Shown here: one piece after another, positions 46,742 to 57,090 of the stretch
Numbering within the stretch: position 1 is the stretch's first letter
How the letters are laid out: every line of letters begins with the position of its first letter
NCBI GenBank assembly: GCA_022575985.1
Contig: JAKSXM010000297.1
Coordinates: 182,070 to 246,069 of the forward strand
Length of the DNA: 64,000 nt
Direction of reading: 5' to 3'
Origin: Anagrus nilaparvatae
Lineage: Eukaryota > Arthropoda > Insecta > Hymenoptera > Mymaridae
Program-made: the position numbers and the translations under genes
Notes under the pieces: model-generated
The model's input: the letters and a program-made list of their open reading frames with translations, nothing else
Told to the model about the DNA's origin: nothing
Database searches by the model: none

Positions 46742-46950
46742 TTATATCATAATACTTCCCCTAACTAAAATTTGGTTACACGGTTTAAAATTGTAAAGTT
46801 TATTTACCAATGTCTTTCTTTTAGGTATATCGTCTTCCAAACTCTCATTGAATTTTAGAAATTCTTCTGGATTAGTGATTATATTTTCAGCAGTAATTAG
46901 TATGTTCTCCTCAGAGATTGCAGCTTCTCTATTATACTCTTCTAGTATGG
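46742..46950 (-). CDS. Exon-like open frame, possibly a terminal exon
   Basis: A minus-strand frame of 68 codons plus stop directly follows an acceptor-like TTTTTTTTTAG at 46951. It begins with two residual bases. It reads ILEEYNREAAISEENILIT, then NPEEFLKFNESLEDD, and ends VRGSIMI. The acidic, well-mixed composition and codon use differ from the Phe/Ile/Lys noise of the surroundings. An AATAAA occurs within about 20 bp after the stop. Candidate donors also exist inside it (TTG followed by GTAAAT, and GGAA followed by GTATTA). It could be a host exon or a transposon remnant. I recognise no domain. Confidence 0.4.
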
Positions 46951-47726
46951 CTAAAAAAAAAATTCATATTATTAATAATTCCACTTGAATACCATATTTT
47001 TATTCCATTAATACAAGAATAATATTATCTCGGATAAAACGAAGGAGGATTTATTATATACGAAAATATTTTATAGTTTATACCCGAGATATTTTTGACT
47101 GAAAATGAAATTGAATTAACACACATAAAAAGTCTCTAAAAAAATGCACTAAAATCTTTACTAACTTTATCTTTTAAGAGTCAAAACAAGTTTCTTAACT
47201 GTAACTAGCAGTCTATAGATTATTTCCAAAAAATCTTTGTTCTTTGTGAAACTTTATTAATATTTTTTTGAAACGCGCTCTTTCAAGTCCCACTGCTAGA
47301 ATGGCTTAAGTTTGTAAAGTTTTATATTTAATAATAAATTTTCATTTAATAATAAATAATTTTTTTTGAAAATTTGAGCGATCCTGTAGGAAAATTGAAG
47401 CAGGTTATCTATGAAGTGTACATAATTCATAAATAAATCCTTTTGAACTTTGGCAAATATTAATTTCTATGCAAATAAACAATTTATTATTTTGTATTTT
47501 AGTTGCTTTTTAGATTAAAATTAGATTTTCACAAATCAAAGAAAAAGCACAATTGATTAATTATGAATTTACATTGTGTTAAAGATTATTGATGCAAAAC
47601 CAGAAAAGGAAGGTACGAGATAGGGCCAAAATTTTTTTTTTAATTTTGCCAAAAATAAATCGTAAACAAAAAATTACTACATTCTTATTTACACATTATA
47701 GTCAAAATCATATGATAAAAAATTAG
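46951..47726. other. AT-rich spacer, possible intron
   Basis: No gene seen. If the exon-like stretches at 46742-46950 and 59363-59491 belong to one minus-strand gene, this is intron sequence. Confidence 0.35.
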
Positions 47727-48823
47727 TGCAAGCATCCCTTAATGTCCGCGGCTTTATAGTATCCGCGGTAAGCATATATTGCAACATCCCTTAATATATA
47801 CACGAACTCATCTCTTATTATACGCAGTTATATTATTTATTTTGTTTTCAAAACATTGTAAAATTTTTATTTTAACTTTCTCAATCTCAATTGTTTTCTA
47901 ATTAAAATTATTATGTTTAAATTTTGTGTGTAATGTTTTTTTAATAAGTTGAATGGGATGGTTTAACTTGTCCGAATCCGTAGAATCGGATAGCTTACAA
48001 ATCTTTAATTTGAAGTTTTGATATCAATTGTGCATTTATATATTAACATGGAAAATTTTCATTGGATGGGGTATTTGAAAAAGTTTGGCTCGCAGGGGGG
48101 TTGAACAAGTGACGTTTTTAGGGGGTTTTGAGTCAGGACCTGATTAGGACCTGATAACAACAATAACTTAGAATACTTTAAGTTTATGGACTTAGGATAG
48201 TATATATTTCAGAATTTATTGTAATTTCGGTTTTTGGATTTATTACTGTTATGAGTAAACATGTTCCATGCTCGTTGGTTGTGTAGTTACACAAACCGAG
48301 TATAAATTTTCTGATACAAGACATGAAAATTTTATTATTTTAAAGTTAGCCTTGATTTAATTTGAAATCGGTTTGAGTAAAATTAATTGAGATTAGTTTA
48401 TAAATGTTTCATCATGCATATCTAACATAAGTATGTTATTCCCTTACAAGGTAAATAGAATTTGTGAACCATTAATTATTTAACTCAAACCGACTCCAAA
48501 TAAAATAAAGGATGTTTCTGAATAAAATTTTCATGACATTCTGCAGTACATTTTATAACAGAAATATTACTAAAACTTCAAAATCATCGTTGCAAAAGAT
48601 ATCTCAATCCGCGAAACGCAAACTTCTCTTGTTTCGGCGTAACATATATTTGATAATGATCAAATAAATTTCATACTTTTTGGAAAAAATCTTTGTTCTT
48701 CAGAAACCTAACCCCCAATTTTTCATAAAGATACCTTAACATATCATGTGTTATTATCCGCGGTTTTAATTTCCGTGGCAGTTATTTGGGAGATAACCTC
48801 CGTGGATATCAAGGGATCCCTGT
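47727..48823. mobile_element. Decayed TIR element with ATCCCTTGATATCCACGG-like ends
   Basis: GCATCCCTTAATGTCCGCGG near 47732 mirrors CCGTGGATATCAAGGGATCC near 48800. The subterminal TATCCGCGG motif is repeated on both sides (47760 and 48757, the latter as ATTATCCGCGG). The ends resemble the general form seen in Tc1/mariner- or pogo-type elements. The interior has no transposase frame, so the assignment rests on the ends alone. Confidence 0.45.
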
Positions 48824-49764
48824 ACTATTTAACTTCCAGGAAATAATGCAGCTATTTAATAATGATCGTTTAAAAGCAAAAAAAAAAGTACTCAAAATCA
48901 TTTTATGTGTAAATCTACTCTTCAAACATTAGCAACTTGATTTGACTCTAAGCATTTCAAAAATTATTAGTATTAAATTCAAAGCAATATACCTAATCCC
49001 TCAATAAGGTAGTCAGTTACTCTGTTTTGAGTTGATGTATGGTCTGTTGTAAAAAATTAAATTTTTTTTAGCTTAAATAATATCATTTTATCGAATTTTG
49101 ATAGAAAGTTTGAGAAAAAAATGCTCGTTGGTTGTGTGAAACTGTGTACACCGTTTATTTAAATATAATAATTTACTAAAATAATTAATACAATATCGTA
49201 TACAATTCATGGCAATAGGGGACTTGCATCAAAAATTTCATGTATATTTTTAAAAAATTTGATATTTATAAAAACTTTTTATTTTTTTATTTTTTCAAAA
49301 TTTTGTTTATTTAATTTTTTATTAATTATTAAAAACTAAACAAAAATTTGAAATTTTATCATGTGACTTAAAAAAACTGTTACGTCACAACACCTCTTGT
49401 ATTGCTTTGTCTCTTTTTCACTTATTTATGTTTTGAAAAGTGTTAGTAAATAAACGTAACCTGTACCTAATTACATTAATTTTATTTTGGACTTGTTTAT
49501 AAAAAGATTTTAATCTAAAAAGTTATTAAAATTATTAGCTATTGAATGCAATAATATTAAAAACACAAAATTTTTCCGAGTAAGTGCATTTACAGTAAGG
49601 AAATTACTTACAATAATAGTATTCTTACATGTGTGCGTTAGAAACTGTGTATTTCTTAAAGGGTGTTATGACGTCATATCACGTGACTACGCTTGTGAAT
49701 TCATTTCGAATTTGCGTTTTTTTTCGAGTTTTTAATTAAAATTTATGAAAAAAATATATTACTT
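48824..49764. other. AT-rich spacer
   Basis: No gene recognised. A GCTCGTTGGTTGTGT phrase at 49121 repeats one at 48274, part of a dispersed module that also occurs near 59950 and 63815. Confidence 0.45.
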
Positions 49765-49932
49765 GCAACAATTGCAAATGACTTGAAACGTAAAGAAAAT
49801 TTAAAAAAAACCATTTTTTCTTTTCTTTTTCCAAAATTTTCTCAAATTTCATCATACCGATGTACGCATACCCCAAGTAAGCGGGAAAAAAATTTTTTTT
49901 AAATTTTCTTTACGTTTCAAGTCATTTGCAAT
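49765..49932. repeat. Inverted repeat with 39-bp arms
   Basis: TGCAAATGACTTGAAACGTAAAG followed by AAAATTTAAAAAAAA is mirrored at 49888-49931. The interval between arms is about 75 bp and includes TACCCCAAGTAAGCGGG. Probably a short non-coding TIR element. Confidence 0.7.
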
Positions 49933-49963
49933 CGTTTGACGAGAAAAAAAATTCCGTTAGTTA

Positions 49964-49981
49964 CAAGCGGAATTCCGCTTG
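49964..49981. repeat. 18-bp perfect palindrome
   Basis: CAAGCGGAATTCCGCTTG is self-complementary. GCCGCAAGCGG follows, giving three CAAGCGG-type units within 30 bp. Confidence 0.8.
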
Positions 49982-50074
49982 CCGCAAGCGGATTTTTTTT
50001 TCAGTGCAGATAAAACTTTTCTCCCATTTATTATCTAATTTGTAATAGTACATTACGCAATTACGGAGGAAAAA

Positions 50075-50147
50075 CGAACTTCCGCCCCTGCGTGGATAAC
50101 CCCCGAGGCGCAGCCGAGGGAGTTATACCACTCAGGAACTGGCGTTC
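50075..50147. repeat. GC-rich hairpin
   Basis: CGAACTTCCG, GGATAACCCCCG and their mirrors CGAGGGAGTTAT and GGCGTTC flank the loop AGGCGCAGC. It stands out in an AT-rich neighbourhood. Confidence 0.6.
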
Positions 50148-50250
50148 ATTTTTTCTCCCGTGATGCGTATACTATTTTTCTTTCTATCTATCCGAAAGTG
50201 CGTTTATTTTAAATTATTTTTTTGATTTTTCAGGTATACATAAACTTCTT

Positions 50251-50318
50251 TTTCAATGGCTGCTGGCATTTGGAGCCCGAGTGAAACGAGGGCTCTTGGC
50301 CGACGGCAGCCATTGAAA
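50251..50318. repeat. Hairpin with TTTCAATGGCTGC stem
   Basis: TTTCAATGGCTGC is mirrored by GCAGCCATTGAAA. The inner GAGCCCGAG and AACGAGGGCTC also pair, giving a long two-part stem. Confidence 0.7.
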
Positions 50319-50968
50319 ATTGAATAATAATTATATTATATAGTTGAATATAATTTTCAAAATTTAAAGTATTAAAATTAGAATTATACACAATTATTAA
50401 TAAAAGTACACAAATATTAAATATAAACAAAAGCGCAAATATTATATGATTGTGTTAAAAACGGAGTCTCGACGGCACATACAGTGCACATACAATACAC
50501 TTATATTATTATATTATTTTATCTGATTTTATACACATTCATTATGTTTATAAATTTTATTAATAAAAGAAATAAAAAAAAACACAATTTATTCCCCACA
50601 TACATTTTATTAATAAAAATATTCAAAATAAAATTTATCATTAACGATATTTTCTTTAAATTTTTTAAAACTATTCACCACATGGCATACTAAAATATAC
50701 TACATACATAAATACCTAGCACTTATAAAATATTATATTTTATAGTAGTTATAATTTTATAATAATATATGTTAATAAAATAGATTTTAAAATAAGAAAA
50801 TTTATCTCGAAAATGCATGCATTTTAAAGTCGAAGACAGAGATTATAGGTTATACATATATTATTTATTTGTTTACAAAAATATTTTCTTGTCAGCGGCC
50901 AGAAATCACGTATTTCCCACCACTGACGAAGAAAAATCGTATACGACTTTAGTCCATAAATAAAGTAT

Positions 50969-51032
50969 GGCCCAAATCGCAGTTTACCAACATCGGATTC
51001 ACCTCGGATGGTAATTTACGTGCGATTTGGGC
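50969..51032. repeat. Hairpin with GCCCAAATCGC stem
   Basis: GCCCAAATCGC pairs with GCGATTTGGGC. The inner TTTACCAACATCGG pairs imperfectly with CTCGGATGGTAATTTA. Possibly a small TIR element. The neighbouring TTCTTTACTTTTCTGGAT also occurs at 31688. Confidence 0.65.
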
Positions 51033-51292
51033 AATTCTTTACTTTTCTGGATACGGGATCGGAATATACTATTACGGCTCTGTCTCCTTTGCTTTCTGCT
51101 TGCTTTTTTTGCTTCCCTTTCTGTAATACTACTAGCGCGCTCTACATTTTAACGGGGAGTAAAAAGATACGCTTCCGACCTTGATATCAGGCTAGGAAGT
51201 AAGCACTTTCGGGTAAGATAGGAAGAAAAATAATTAAAACTAGCATTGATAGGGCTTCGCGACGTACAATAAAAATATCAATTATCGTATAC

Positions 51293-51587
51293 CATGGACG
51301 CTAGATGAAAGGACCCCAAGTACCGTGTTAGTTAAGTGAGGCTAAATCAAATTCTTATACATGTAAAATAGGGTCTGGAAAATTGGGTCTGGCTCAATTA
51401 TTTAGCCTCAGTAATTAATATAGGCATTTTTTTATTAAATTATCGTAAAAAATTAAATTTCAAACTACATGCACTCAAAATTTTTTATCTAAGGCAAAAA
51501 TATAATTTATAATATTAATTTCAAATTTTCCTCAATTTATAACCTGAAATCATATTATGCTTGGGGTCCTTTCATCTAGCGTCCATG
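51293..51587. mobile_element. Mutator-like MITE with 9-bp target duplication
   Basis: Perfect 28-bp inverted ends start CATGGACGCTAGATGAAAGG and are mirrored at 51560-51587. The 9-bp direct repeat ATCGTATAC flanks both sides (51284-51292 and 51588-51596). Nine-base duplications are characteristic of Mutator-like elements. The 295-bp element contains GGCTAAAT-type subterminal motifs and no coding sequence. Confidence 0.8.
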
Positions 51588-51715
51588 ATCGTATACTATC
51601 GTACCGATTTTTGATACGATATCGATGCGATATTCCTTTTTTAGAATTTGTGGATATTTTGTTTAGCCGATAATATTCAAAATATTACATTGACTTAAAA
51701 AAAAATCCAATAATA

Positions 51716-52291
51716 TTAGCTAAAATCCACCATTATAAAAACAAAATTAAAAAAGAATTTCATTGAGCTCAAACAGAACTTTGTTTCTGATAAAATAAAA
51801 AAGAAATAAGTAACTGAGAAAGCGAAAAATTTTAAAACATGAATTAATTTAAAAAAGGCTGGATTTAATTTGTTTGAGTCTTCTTGTTTGTTAAGACTAT
51901 TTTTTTGGCTTTTTATGTAGAAAGATTCTGAAAAAATGCGTTTATGATAATGCTGTTCAGTATCTAGAACCTTAACACCTTTCCAATTAAATTTATGACC
52001 TAATTTTCTATGTTCAGTAACAACACTGTGTTTATCATCATCTAAGCTGTAATTGTCAAAATGTTCTTTTAATCTTACACCTAATTCACGTTTGCTTTCA
52101 CCTACGTATGAGGCATCACAATTCCTACATTCAATATTGTACACTTTATTAGGTTGTTGAAATTTATTTAATTTGTCTTTGTCTCTAACAATTACTTGAC
52201 TAAACATCAATTTCTTAGAATTAACCTTAATAAATAATAATAGCAAAATTTTATATAATTGGTATAGGAAAGGCACATCTTCTAATAGATT
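51716..52291 (-). pseudogene. PLE GIY-YIG endonuclease fragment (left copy)
   Basis: From about residue 25 the minus-strand frame 51716-52276 reads MFSQVIVRDKDKLNKFQQPN. It continues with YNIECRNCDASYVGESKREL, the CxxC and YVG core of a PLE GIY-YIG domain. HRKLGHKFNW and EQHYHKRIFSE follow, with conserved His, Arg and Glu. The domain itself is open in this copy. The first 20 residues and the tail after LIHVL do not match the partner copy at 56051-56760. There is no RT. At nucleotide level the shared part is nearly the same as the right copy, so the two belong to one family. Confidence 0.75.
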
Positions 52292-52569
52292 TGTTTAATT
52301 ATCATGCAATAAATAAATTACGACACAATAATTAACTTTTATATTTAAATAATTATGAATCTTTATTAAAGTGAATACAATATATACAGTGAATCATAAT
52401 GTCTTCACGTGTGACCGGCCGTAACAAAGTATAAAACAGAAGCGAGAGGAGCTAAAAGACATCGATAAATCGTGGGTCCTTTTAGTCCCTCTCTATAATA
52501 TTAATTACTAATAACGTGCGTGAAGCGCTATCTCTTAGTATAAAAATTAAGGTGCATAATAACTGAACA
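52292..52569 (-). repeat. 3' LTR of the BEL/Pao-like element
   Basis: 278 bp. It matches 55768-56045 except at about five positions (for example GACCGG against GACTGG, and GTAACA against GTACCA). The sequence just inside it on the minus strand, CAAGGGGTGCGGTA, is a weak polypurine tract. Confidence 0.85.
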
Positions 52570-53001
52570 TACCGCACCCCTTGCAGAACTATGATCTGCA
52601 ATGTATTGACTTATATGCAGCTATTACAAAGAAAGTTTGAAAAAAAACTTTATCGTATCAACATGTTTGACTAAACGTTAGTGGTTTATGAATGCAGAAA
52701 ATTAAAACATAATAAATTAATCAAATATTTTGTTACGATTTACAAATAAAAATAATTTAAATTTAACGTTTTGCTATTCAGTTTTACTATAGTTATTTTT
52801 CTATAGTTTGCATTGAACAAGAGTGGAATAATATTTTTGTTATATTAAAGTTTTTCTGTTATTTATAAATAGTGTACAATATTTTCTTGTAAGTTACATA
52901 TGTTGTTATTGTGTATTTGCCTTAGCAAAGGTAATTATTACATACAAAAAAAGAATAAATAAAATAAAATATTGCTCCCTTATACGTCGAAAAATTATAA
53001 A
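52570..53001. other. Non-coding remainder between gag and 3' LTR
   Basis: About 430 bp of AT-rich sequence where pol would be expected. No protease or RT motifs. The deletion joint is probably just after the zinc-knuckle region. Confidence 0.6.
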
Positions 53002-53742
53002 TTAAAAAATTGAAATAAATAATGAAAGAATCAATTTTTGAATCACATTAATAGGGTCATGATTTTGACCCCCTCCTGGGTCGAAGTCAGAGCTAGCTGT
53101 GAAGGTATGCGAGTTTCCAGAGTGTATTGTAGTGTGATGCTTGCCCTTACATTCAAAACATCTAGAACTACTAGTACAGTGCAAAACTGTGTGATCACCT
53201 GATAAGCAGTTACAGCATCGATTTTTCTTGAGAATTAGCTTTTTGCGATCCTTGATATCCAAATTTAAGTATTTACTACATTTTTTAGTTAGGTGGTTTC
53301 CGTCACAACACCAGCACTGAGTAAAGATTTCTTTTTCTTTAGCATTCTGTGAGTCGTGAGTAACTATTTTCAATTTGTTTTGTTTATTTTTGTTGGAGAT
53401 TTTTGATGGATCGTCAACTTTAGCATCTTCTAAACTGTGGGTTCTAATTTCCAAGAAAGAGGTCAAGTTTTCATACGTTGGAAACTTCTTTTCCTTTTCT
53501 TGTTGAATGGCCCAGCTTTCTCTTGTGTCGCTGTCTAAGCTCTTGGCCAGTAAATGTACAAGCCAAAGGTCATAGCGATCAACAGGACACTCAAGTTCTT
53601 TTAGTCCTTTAACTGCTTCTTCAATCTTATCGACTAAGTTACTTAATTGTGCGGCTGACTTCTGGGGCACTTTGGGAAGATTTATCATGGATTCAAAATG
53701 CGTGTGTAGCCTAACCTTCTTATTGTCATATCTGCGTTCCAA
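53002..53742 (-). pseudogene. BEL/Pao gag, C-terminal part with zinc knuckles
   Basis: This continues the gag of 53754-54341 in another frame: ERRYDNKKVRLHTHFESM, then an acidic helical region, then a cysteine-rich area. The latter has CWCCDGNHLTKKC, CCNCLSGDHTVLHC and CFECKGKHHTTIH. This triple knuckle, with its last GKHH.T.H form, is typical of BEL/Pao gag. The frame ends soon after in IQKLILSLFISIF, without the aspartic protease that normally follows in the same reading frame. Confidence 0.75.
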
Positions 53743-53753
53743 TTTTTCCCAAG

Positions 53754-54341
53754 CTACTTGGTATTTGCACCTATCACTTTTGTACCTTTAAGTGCTTGTG
53801 CTGCTGGACCCTCTACATTATTAAGTAGATGCTGGAGTTTAATAATGTCTGTGGCTCTTGGATCAGCAGCCATGGCTGCAGTGAACAACTCTCTAAAGCT
53901 TTCCCAATTGGTTTGCTCACCATCAAATTTCGGTATTGGTAATTTTGGAAGAGAATGACCGTAAGAGGAATTTATGCGTCTCTGAATATCACTACGATCC
54001 TGAACTGAGTTGTGTGTAGATGCGTAATCGTCATTCACTTTTAACAAATTAATTTCTTGGGATAACCTAGCTTTAGCGGCAATATAATCTATTTCTCCCG
54101 CTATGTAACTATCCGCTTTAAAATATTCATGATCCGCGAATTCTTCGCTGAAGATTATTAAATTATCATCATTGTTAGAAAATTTTCGCCAATAATCCTC
54201 CAATAATATTAATCTTGCCTCAAAATGCTCAATCGTACGATTGGTTGTCGGAATATTATCTATAGAGTTTACTATAAAATTGTGTATATGTTTACGCAAT
54301 CGCATTTGCTTATTTAAGTCTTTTAATGTTTGCGAAGTCAT
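53754..54341 (-). pseudogene. BEL/Pao gag, N-terminal part (DUF1759-like)
   Basis: 195 codons from ATG at 54341. Residues 1-60 are a helical leader. The segment LPKLPIPKFDGEQTNWESFR (about residues 131-150), followed by ELFTAAM, IIKLQHLLNNVEG and AAQALKG, matches the DUF1759 core of BEL/Pao gag. The frame stops at 53754. The expected continuation (YQVAWEKLERRYD) is in the next frame, so a single-base indel near 53765 breaks an otherwise complete gag. Confidence 0.75.
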
Positions 54342-54631
54342 ATTGGAAAATTTAAATCGAAGAGTAGTAATTAGAGAAAAGATTTCGATAGATCAAAGTG
54401 TATTATTATTTTGTCCTGCTCAGTAATAAGCAGGTTTTATTTTATATACGTTTAACTATGACAGAAATTATGTTTGCTATATGGGTTTACAATATAAAAT
54501 CTTTAAAATGGTTATGGTAAGAAAGTTATATTGCTTGTAAGAAAGTGAATAAGGTACTCCCATATGCTAATGTTATACTGTATAGTCGCGATGCATATGT
54601 ATTATTGTGATAAAAAAGATTTATAAATAGT

Positions 54632-54900
54632 ACAGTAATAATTTGCTATATAGTAAGAAAGAAAGTATAACTGCTACAACGTTTGCTGTAAACGAGATTA
54701 TACTACATTAATAATTAGCTTACTATGCATGTGGTAGAACTGTATATTATAAAGGTTAACATTTGTAAAATAAGTACAGTAAGTATTTGCTATGTAGTAA
54801 GAAAAGAAGTGTAACTGCTACAATGTTTGCTGTAGACGAGTTTATACTGTATTAAAAAATTGCTTACTACATACGTGACTAAACTGTATGTTTATAAAAA
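54632..54900 (-). repeat. Two tandem 130-140-bp units in the leader
   Basis: ACAGTAATAATTTGCTATAT to CTGTATATTATAAA is followed by a diverged second unit from 54776 (ACAGTAAGTATTTGCTATG to CTGTATGTTTATAAA). Shared core: AACTGCTACAA, GTTTGCTGTA, CGAG. Confidence 0.8.
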
Positions 54901-55754
54901 GTGAAAGAAAGAAGGGGAAAAATCTAACTTTCTTGTGTAATTGAATTTTCGGAGCAATATTTTGTTTTATTTTTACAATTAACTTTTGGAAAACTTTTAC
55001 ATTTGTTATTCTAATAATAATCTGCTTATTTGTTTAATTGCAAAAATATAAAGAATAAAAATTTAGTTAATTTGAGATGAGAAAATTGCATTTCTAACAT
55101 TAAATAAATACAAGATTTGTGAAAATTATTAATAATTTATTTTAATTGTTAAACAAAATTTAAATAATTCAAATTGTTAAATAAAAAATAATTAAATTAT
55201 CAAAATAAATAAAATAGAATGTTGAAACATACTTGTTAGAAAAAATAACTAGAAATTATTGATACACATGTGCGTGTGTGTACATTATAGAATTTAACGA
55301 TACTCGATTTCACCGACCTTGACTTCTACAAAAAAGAATGCTTCCGTTGACTGGTCTATACTTGTCAAAATTCTTATCGATTTCTACGCAGATGAGTGAG
55401 TGAAAGGTTTACGCAGCCTCTTCTCTCCCTCTTGAAATGACAAAGATGCTTGAAGGTTTTTTTTTATGTAGAGTTTGAAATATGTAATGCGTACAAGTAT
55501 GTTGAAATCCTATGTTTTCTATATATTATGATAATGATAAATGCATATAAAATGTCACAAAAACTTGCCCCAAAAAATTTGCATTTGTTTTATAAAAGTC
55601 ACTGAACACTAAATATTTTCCAATTTCTTGTTAAAAAAAAATATTGCGAAGATTAAACTTAAACTTGTTCTCCACGTGGTTCAGTTTGCGGCACTCGGTA
55701 CACGTTAACCAAAAACAATTCATTAATATTTTTTGTTCACTTTTTAATTGTTCC

Positions 55755-55767
55755 TGCTCTGCTACCA
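55755..55767 (-). other. Primer-binding site matching initiator tRNA-Met
   Basis: Directly inside the 5' LTR, the minus strand reads TGGTAGCAGAGCA, complementary over 13 bases to the 3' end of animal initiator tRNA-Met. The LTR element at 32228-39799 uses the same primer site. Confidence 0.8.
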
Positions 55768-56045
55768 TGTTTAATTATCATGCAATAAATAAATTACGAC
55801 ACAATAATTAACTTTTATATTTAAATAATTATGAATCTTTATTAAAGTGAATACAATATATACAGTGAATCATAATGTCTTCACGTGTGACTGGCCGTAC
55901 CAAAGTATATAACAGAAGCGAGAGGAGCTAAAAGACATCGATAAATCGTGGGTCCTTTTAGTCCCTCTCTATAATATTAATAACTAATAACGTGCGTGAA
56001 GCGCTGTCTCTTAGTATAAAAATTAAGGTGCATAATAACTGAACA
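55768..56045 (-). repeat. 5' LTR of the BEL/Pao-like element
   Basis: 278 bp, partner of 52292-52569, followed by the AGATT target copy. Confidence 0.85.
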
Positions 56046-56050
56046 AGATT

Positions 56051-56760
56051 CTTAAATTTTAATTCATGTCACACAAAATCACAAAAAATATAGGTATGGT
56101 GCACACATTGGTTGACAAAGTATACAAATTATCTGATAAAATCTTTTATAATGATAATCTAATCAAGATAAAATCTTTCTTAAGTAACTAATGCATATCC
56201 AAATAAATTTATTGAATATTGTTAGGGATTTAAAAATAATAATTTATTAAAAATATAACATAAATAATCAAAAAATGGCATTATGTCTTCCTCATAATAA
56301 TAGTTTATTTTACAGAGTAAAAAATGCTGTAGAACCCTATAATATTCAAGTTTTAGCTAAACCTAACTATATGTTTAGTCAAGTAATTGTCAGAGGCAAA
56401 GACAAATTAAATAAATTTCAACAACCTAATAAAGTGTACAAAATTGAATGTATGAATTGTGATGCCTCATACGTAGGTGAAAGTAAACGTTAATTAGGTG
56501 TAAGATTAAAAGAACATTTTGACAATTACAGCTTAGATGATGATAAACACAGTGTTGTTACTGAGAATAGAAAATTAGGTCATAAATTTAATTGGAAAGG
56601 TCTTAAGGTTCTAGATACTGAACAGCATTATCATAAAGGCATTTTTTCAGAATCATTCCACATAAAAAGCCAAAAAAATAGTCTTAACAAACAAGAAGAC
56701 TCAAACAAATTAAATCCAGCCTTTTTTAAATTAATTCATGTTTTACAATGTAAAAATATC
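56051..56760 (+). pseudogene. PLE RT thumb, linker and GIY-YIG fragment (right copy)
   Basis: Plus-strand pieces in PLE order. SHKITKNIGMVHTLVDKVYK (about 56068-56127) and the region after it resemble the RT thumb, with stops near 56190-56220. The linker is open from 56275 (NNSLFYRVKNAVEPYNIQVL). The GIY-YIG core YKIECMNCDASYVGESKR is cut by a TAA where the left copy has a Glu codon. The frame then continues, LGVRLKEHF to EQHYHKGIFSE, with an Arg-to-Gly change in the conserved HKR site. It points away from the left copy at 51716-52291, so the two fragments face away from each other. The RT palm is absent. Confidence 0.75.
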
Positions 56761-57090
56761 ATATGATAACACAGAATTCTATTGTTATCTTATTTGCATA
56801 TGCTAATAATATTGGATGATAATGTAATGACATAATAATACTAGTATAGACAATTGTATTAATTGATACAGATGTCTTTACTAGTGTTATTATATGTTAT
56901 TTTTCTTTTAAATATTGACAAATAGATATTTTAGTCTACACATACACAAGGAATAATCAGTATTATGTATACTTATATACAATATGAGCTTGTTAAAATA
57001 AAACGAAAAGTTTATTCTCAAATAATTATGTAAAAATTTTTATTATATACTAAATTAGGTAAGATTTATGTAAATATTGTTTTTATATTT
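56761..57090. other. AT-rich segment, probably PLE 3' untranslated region
   Basis: No gene. GCTAATAATATTGGAT near 56800 is similar to sequence just after the left PLE copy (GCTAATATTATTGGAT, minus strand, near 51710), so this is likely family sequence past the stop codon. Confidence 0.5.

Larger units (their letters stand above)
54342..55767 (-). other. 5' untranslated region of the BEL/Pao-like element
   Basis: No open frame. It includes a two-copy tandem repeat at 54632-54900 and, next to the LTR, the primer-binding site. At 1.4 kb it is long for a leader. Confidence 0.6.
52292..56045 (-). mobile_element. Gag-only BEL/Pao-like LTR retrotransposon
   Basis: Minus-strand element of 3754 bp with 278-bp LTRs (TGTT...AACA) and the 5-bp target duplication AGATT on both sides (52287-52291 and 56046-56050). 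The PBS is complementary to initiator tRNA-Met. It carries a gag-like gene but no protease, RT, RNase H or integrase. The LTRs differ at five places that I can see, which suggests an insertion some time ago. It lies between two PLE fragments. Confidence 0.85.
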
